This document shows, one piece after another, positions 7,505 through 10,562 of a stretch of DNA of 10,562 bases. A program made the translations under genes and the position numbers. The stretch lies in assembly GCA_039199225.1 (NCBI GenBank), contig JBCCSZ010000277.1:1-10562 (forward strand), in the 5' to 3' direction. Position 1 is the first letter of the stretch; each line of letters opens with the position of its first letter. The stretch is from JBCCSZ01 sp039199225 (GTDB lineage Bacteria; Bacteroidota; Bacteroidia; Chitinophagales; Saprospiraceae). A model generated the notes under the pieces. It did no database searches. It worked only from the letters and a program-made list of their open reading frames with translations, and was not told the DNA's origin.

Positions 7505-7561
7505 CAGCTTAAGGCGATTCAATCGCTCGGCAGCGTTCCCGCTTTGCTTTGCTGTGATGGG

Positions 7562-7658
7562 TCGGACTTTTAAGAAAAATAATAGGAAATGGCGAGACGC
7601 ATTCATTTGACTTCTGCACAAAAGTAGAGAATTGGGTCTCCTCCATTTCCTAGTCCGA
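7562..7658. repeat. Long compound inverted repeat downstream of the propeller gene
   Basis: TAGGAAATGG (7583-7592) pairs with CCATTTCCTA (7643-7652), followed inward by GAGAC (7594-7598) with GTCTC (7636-7640). Outside it, TCGGACT (7562-7568) matches AGTCCGA (7652-7658) across a 14-base bulge on the left. It starts 58 bases after the stop at 7504. No U-run follows, so a plain terminator is doubtful; it may be a small mobile or repetitive element, or the tail of an RNA. Confidence 0.4.
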
Positions 7659-7919
7659 ATTTGAACGGCTGTTTGATGCGATAAGCATTTTGTTGTTTAC
7701 ATACACTAATTCAGGCCGCAGTTCCAGCAATACGGTAAAAATTGATTTTCAGGTAGGGTCATTGATCGTACCAGGAACTGCAATATAAGCGCCATCGCGA
7801 AAACAGTCGTCTTGCCATTCAAATAGCTTGTTTACCTCAAGTTTGGATTTATAAAATCACCTATTTCATACACTCATCCTACTTGGTACTACATCCCTTT
7901 TGTATGGCTTTTCAATTTT
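7603..7919 (-). pseudogene. Possible decayed minus-strand gene fragment (several frameshifts)
   Basis: No intact frame covers this gap, but translating the minus strand gives protein-like stretches in shifting frames. Going down in coordinate, these are KPYKRDVVPSRMSV (7919-7869), VYEIGDFINPNL (7873-7838), KLFEWQDDCFRDGAYIAVPG (ending about 7768), a run containing LLELRPELVYVNN (7739-7689), and FGLGNGGDPILYFCAEVK before a TGA at 7603-7605. Joined, they read as a plausible C-terminus with about five single-base frame changes. I picked the frames by eye after the fact, which inflates the impression. I recognise no family. The alternative is plain noncoding DNA. Confidence 0.25.
7718..7781. repeat. 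Inverted repeat GCAGTTCC / GGAACTGC
   Basis: GCAGTTCC (7718-7725) and GGAACTGC (7774-7781) are perfect arms. Further in, TACG (7731-7734) matches CGTA (7767-7770), giving a broken stem around a loop of 32 bases. It lies inside the possible decayed gene, so it may be coincidence. Confidence 0.3.
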
Positions 7920-7954
7920 AGGAAATAAGGTTCGATTTAAAAAATGGTGGATTT

Positions 7955-7970
7955 CCGCAACCGTTTGCGG
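7955..7970. promoter_or_regulatory. LacI-family-type operator upstream of the regulator gene
   Basis: CCGCAACCGTTTGCGG is a 16-base palindrome broken only at one symmetric pair (positions 7 and 10) with CG at its exact centre (7962-7963). LacI-family operators are typically even-length palindromes with a central CG; this one closely resembles the PurR box core GCAAACGTTTGC. It ends 48 bases before the regulator's ATG, next to a weak promoter candidate (TTG at 7977-7979, 17 bases, TATTTTAA at 7997-8004). Autoregulation is the simple reading. Confidence 0.6.
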
Positions 7971-8018
7971 GATAGATTGCTGTTGGTAACTTTTTTTATT
8001 TTAATTATCTTAAACCCA

Positions 8019-9029
8019 ATGAAACGGGTAACCATCAAAGACTTGGCAAAAATGCTGAACCTCTCTACCTCCACGGTATCCAGGGCGCTATCGGACCATC
8101 CGGACATCAGCGAGGCCACCAAAAGGAAGGTCAATCTGGTAGCAGAGGAACTCAACTATACGACCAACATACACGCAAGGCTTTTCAGAAAACAAAATTC
8201 CGGACTGGTCGCCTTGGTCTTGCCAGAGATGAACATGTTTTTTACGCCCAGCCTAATCAAGGGGATTAACAAAACAATTGCAGAGACGAACTACTCGTTG
8301 ATCACCTTTTTATCAAATGACGACTACCAGCAAGAAAAAGAAATCATCAAACAATGCCTCAACTGGGCGGTCGAAGGCGTGCTGATCTCCTTGTCAAAAG
8401 AAACAAAGAACCTACAACACTTAGCGCCTCTGTCAAAAGCCAAAATCCACTGCGTGCTACTGGATAAGTCGCTGGAAAACGAACATTTTCACTCCATCAC
8501 CATCGACAGCATCGACGCTGCCTACCAGGCCGTTTCTTACCTCCTCAAAAAAGGACATCAAAACATCTTGGGCATTTTTGGAAATCCCGCCCTCACCATC
8601 ACTCAGGAACGCATCAAGGGCTATAAAAAGGCCCTGCAGGAGCGCCAGCTGCCCATACCCGAGGAGAACATCATCTCCATTCAAGACAATCGAAACCTGG
8701 ATTTTATTCTCCCGCCTATACTAAGGCACAACAAAGCCATTACGGCTATTTTTACCATGTCGGATGAGCTTTTGTCCAAAAGCCTTTACCATCTCAATAA
8801 GATGGGCTTTTCGATCCCCGAGGATATTTCTGTTATATCCATCAGCGATGGGATTTATCCCTACATCGTACATCCCAAGATTACACATATCAAGGATTCG
8901 GGCGATAAAATGGGCGAAAGCTCTGTCGGACTTCTACTGGACAGCATTGCTGGAAAGCTGGATAAGCCGAACGCTAAAATACTGGTGCCTACCAAGCTGG
9001 TGGAGTTGGAAAGTACTGCGGAATTGTGA
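8019..9029 (+). CDS. LacI-family transcriptional regulator
   Basis: 336 residues from the ATG at 8019. The frame is open back to 7944, but starting there would add 25 residues with a hydrophobic stretch unlike LacI proteins and would put the operator inside the gene. Residues 4-23 (VTIKDLAKMLNLSTSTVSRAL) are the classic LacI helix-turn-helix with its T-V-S-R-A-L recognition helix, followed by 'PDISEATKRKV' and the hinge 'LNYTTNIHARLFRKQNSG' (45-62). Residues 63-330 form the periplasmic-binding-protein-like sensor domain: 'LVALVLPEMNMFFTPSLIKGI', 'GVLISLSKE', 'VLLDKS', 'GHQNILGIFGNP', 'ERIKGYKKAL', 'AIFTMSDELL' and 'ISVISISDG'. Length and order are normal. Members usually respond to a sugar or nucleotide, and the ligand here is not predictable. 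The gene is convergent with the 2TM gene, 63 bases apart, with no clear terminator between. Probably autoregulated through 7955-7970. Confidence 0.95.
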   Translation: MKRVTIKDLAKMLNLSTSTVSRALSDHPDISEATKRKVNLVAEELNYTTNIHARLFRKQNSGLVALVLPEMNMFFTPSLIKGINKTIAETNYSLITFLSNDDYQQEKEIIKQCLNWAVEGVLISLSKETKNLQHLAPLSKAKIHCVLLDKSLENEHFHSITIDSIDAAYQAVSYLLKKGHQNILGIFGNPALTITQERIKGYKKALQERQLPIPEENIISIQDNRNLDFILPPILRHNKAITAIFTMSDELLSKSLYHLNKMGFSIPEDISVISISDGIYPYIVHPKITHIKDSGDKMGESSVGLLLDSIAGKLDKPNAKILVPTKLVELESTAEL

Positions 9030-9092
9030 GACACGATCTAGCGATCGCCAGCTATTGGAATGCAGGGCTCATTTCAAATGAATACGGACAAC

Positions 9093-9482
9093 TCAAACGA
9101 AATCATCCTCCCATTCCGATTTTTTCTCCAAACGCTCTAGTTCCTCCAACGCTAAAACATCCGTTTCTGCTAAGGCTTCTCTGGGTGGAAGTTGGGTCTT
9201 TTTTTGGCGATAGAGCTTCATCATTTCCTTTTCTATCTCCGCTTCCTGCCAATCGCTAGAAAGAGCGTCCTTGGTGGGCAGACCAAAGGCATAAAGATAG
9301 ACGATGCACAAAACCATTATGAAAACAGGTATGGGCAACCTCAACCAAAAGCTGATGGATGGCAGATAGGAACCCAGCATTAGCAATACGACTGTAGCAA
9401 AGGAAAAAACGATAACACAAGTATAAAAGCTCATCTTAGCCTGTACCTTTTTCTTCGCTTTTTTGCGCAATTCCTTATACAT
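9093..9482 (-). CDS. 2TM-domain membrane protein
   Basis: 129 residues, read leftwards from the ATG at 9480-9482. A basic N-terminus (MYKELRKKAKKKVQAK) is followed by two membrane helices at about 19-37 and 46-67 joined by a short linker, then a charged helical tail 'WQEAEIEKEMMKLYRQKK' (78-95) and an acidic C-terminus ending WEDDFV. This order matches the 2TM domain family of Bacteroidota: a basic lead, 'FY...VF' helix, short loop, second helix, then 'W....IEKEM'. 2TM domains occur alone or beside and fused to LytTR-system kinases, and such a kinase starts on the other strand 306 bases away. Its function is unknown; a modulator of that kinase is an inference from position only. Confidence 0.8.
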   Translation of the reverse strand: MYKELRKKAKKKVQAKMSFYTCVIVFSFATVVLLMLGSYLPSISFWLRLPIPVFIMVLCIVYLYAFGLPTKDALSSDWQEAEIEKEMMKLYRQKKTQLPPREALAETDVLALEELERLEKKSEWEDDFV

Positions 9483-9640
9483 AATGTTTGGTGAGAGTTT
9501 GTGAAGCTACCATTGCAATGGGTTGACCAGCATTTGAATAAAAGACGCGCTCAATCAACGGATTTGCTCGATAGATTTCAAATTGATTAGATGTATTTGC
9601 GGTAAATATAGACAAAATTGGCGCTAGTAGCTTGCATTCG

Positions 9641-9648
9641 CAAAAGTA
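9641..9648 (-). promoter_or_regulatory. Possible -7 box for the 2TM gene
   Basis: On the minus strand this reads TACTTTTG, a full match to TAnnTTTG. The nearest upstream TTG (complement of 9663-9665) is only 14 bases away, shorter than the usual 17-23. The leader would be about 150 bases. Weak candidate. Confidence 0.25.
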
Positions 9649-9731
9649 ACGATTCATATAGCCAAACATTTTGCATCTATCTACTTCAATGAACCGACAT
9701 GTGATCGCTGCTTGGATGTTGGCAAATTTAA

Positions 9732-9776
9732 TTTTCCCCAAAACCGGAAAAGAGTATTAATTTTGCTTAGAGCAAA
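9732..9776 (+). promoter_or_regulatory. Promoter of the histidine kinase gene with two palindromes
   Basis: TAATTTTG at 9758-9765 matches the Bacteroidota -7 box TAnnTTTG exactly, and predicts a start near 9771 and a leader of about 18 bases before the ATG at 9789. There is no clear TTG at -33. Instead the inverted repeat TTTTCC (9732-9737) / GGAAAA (9746-9751) occupies that region. A second one, TTTGCT (9762-9767) / AGCAAA (9771-9776), overlaps the -7 box and start point. Both are placed to control initiation, suggesting a promoter that depends on an activator (inference). Confidence 0.5.
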
Positions 9777-9788
9777 TGTTACTTGTAC

Positions 9789-10562
9789 ATGCCCGAAAAA
9801 AATAGAATCATCCTCTTCAGTGCTGTGGCCATCGCTTTGTTGTTGAACATACCTCGTATTTTGATTGCATCGATGCGAACAGACTTAGCACAAAACTTTG
9901 GATTGACCTATAGCGACATTGCGGTGAGAATCGTCGTGATGTTTTTCTTTTCCTGGACGGTCTTAAGCTATAATGTCTTTTGGAAGATGCGCCTAAAACT
10001 CCGCACGCCAACCCAGGACATCTTGAGGGATATAGCCATCAATGTCCTACTGTTGCTTGCTGGCGTGATAACCTTGGTATCCTGCAAAGACCTCTTTTTT
10101 GACTTAAAGATGGATACCAGGAGTTACTTCTTTCTTTCATTTTTCATCTACCTTTTTGTTTTGGTTCTTTTGCTGCTTTTGTCTTGGTTGATCAATCTGA
10201 CAGCCCAGCACCAACAAAGCATCATCGAAAGGGAGCATGCCAAAAGCAAGGCTTTACACCACCAGTTGGAGGCCCTCCGTGCACAGGTCAATCCGCACTT
10301 TCTGTTCAACGCCCTCAATTCTTTGAATTCACTGATTCGACAGAAGTCCGACAAGGCTTCCATATTCGTAGACAAGCTGTCCTTGTTGCTGCGCGCGACC
10401 TTGCAACAAAGCGATAAAGACGACATCAGCTTACAAGAAGAGTTGAATTATCTCAACGCCTATGTCTTTTTGCAAAAGGTACGCTTCGGCGAAAAGCTCA
10501 ACATAGATATTCGCATCCCAGATGAATGGAAAAAGGAAATGATCCCCTCTTTTTCCCTGCAA
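9789..10562 (+). CDS. LytS/YpdA-type sensor histidine kinase (3' end missing)
   Basis: 258 codons from the ATG at 9789, still open at the window end. Residues about 6-26, 45-62, 83-98 and 112-137 are hydrophobic, giving roughly four membrane helices with no large periplasmic domain. A short coiled stretch 'QHQQSIIEREHAKSKALHHQLEAL' region (140-163) leads into the His_kinase (PF06580) block: 'LRAQVNPHFLFNALNSLNSL' with phospho-acceptor His170, then 'KLSLLLRATLQQ', 'ISLQEELNYLNAYVFLQKVRFGEKL' region and 'IPSFSLQ', where the family has its 'iP...LQPLVENA' element. The ATPase domain is cut off. These kinases phosphorylate LytTR-type response regulators, usually encoded immediately downstream, which here would be outside the window. 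Divergent from the 2TM gene. The signal is unknown. Confidence 0.93.
   Translation, partial: MPEKNRIILFSAVAIALLLNIPRILIASMRTDLAQNFGLTYSDIAVRIVVMFFFSWTVLSYNVFWKMRLKLRTPTQDILRDIAINVLLLLAGVITLVSCKDLFFDLKMDTRSYFFLSFFIYLFVLVLLLLLSWLINLTAQHQQSIIEREHAKSKALHHQLEALRAQVNPHFLFNALNSLNSLIRQKSDKASIFVDKLSLLLRATLQQSDKDDISLQEELNYLNAYVFLQKVRFGEKLNIDIRIPDEWKKEMIPSFSLQ

Noticed and set aside
7376..7621. Minus-strand frame of 81 codons overlapping the propeller gene's 3' end
   Set aside because: Partly antisense to a clear gene, with no domain. It is in a different frame from the protein-like fragments noted at 7603-7919.
7944..8018. Upstream ATG extending the LacI-family protein by 25 residues
   Set aside because: The extension contains a hydrophobic run not found in LacI proteins and overlaps the operator and promoter. 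The ATG at 8019 starts right before the helix-turn-helix as usual.
9041..9048. GCGATCGC octamer between lacI and the 2TM gene
   Set aside because: A single copy of an 8-base palindrome, with no repeats nearby; not enough to call a HIP1-type element.
9069..9081. Palindrome TCATTT-C-AAATGA as terminator between the convergent genes
   Set aside because: A one-base loop cannot form a hairpin and there is no U-run; chance or a weak binding site is as likely.
9475..9741. Minus-strand frame of 88 codons ending just inside the 2TM start
   Set aside because: Its product has no recognisable motif and a composition unlike the neighbours, and it covers the divergent promoter region. The 8-base overlap with the 2TM start looks like coupling but is not enough.

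Overview
The window looks like chromosomal DNA of a Bacteroidota bacterium, probably of the Saprospiraceae/Lewinella kind (inference). The grounds are a secreted PKD protein ending in a type IX secretion (T9SS) sorting domain, a 2TM-domain membrane protein, a LytS-type histidine kinase, lipoprotein-type signal peptides, genes with little Shine-Dalgarno, and a promoter -7 box matching the Bacteroidota pattern TAnnTTTG. No rRNA, tRNA, CRISPR array, insertion sequence or phage gene is visible.

Layout. (1) 1-3036: the 3' part of a very large secreted protein. After a cut-off PKD domain it carries two copies of a 375-residue module (PKD plus two beta-trefoil-like units), then a T9SS tail. (2) 3087-3593: a small exported protein with a YtkA/FixH-like beta-sandwich, probably read with gene 1. 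(3) 3594-4081: an AT-rich gap of 488 bp holding several inverted repeats, a promoter-like site, a possible 34-codon ORF and a striking 21-bp RNA stem-loop at 3860-3910. (4) 4082-7504: a tight three-gene cluster with gaps of 10 and 14 bp: an unrecognised lipoprotein, a secreted alpha/beta-hydrolase-like protein with Asp where the nucleophile Ser is expected, and a PQQ-type beta-propeller lipoprotein. (5) 7505-8018: a gap with long inverted repeats, a possible decayed minus-strand gene and a LacI-type operator. (6) 8019-9029: a LacI-family regulator. (7) 9093-9482 (minus) and 9789-10562 (plus, cut by the window end): a 2TM-domain protein and a LytS/YpdA-type histidine kinase, divergent around a 306-bp regulatory gap.

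How they may work together. Everything from 1 to 7504 codes for exported or lipid-anchored envelope proteins, so this is cell-surface or periplasmic biology. The 4082-7504 cluster is the best candidate for an undescribed unit: three envelope proteins with no obvious pathway, preceded by a structured leader. The LacI gene has a near-palindromic operator in its own upstream region and probably regulates itself. The kinase reads an unknown signal through about four membrane helices; its LytTR response regulator would be expected just past the window end.
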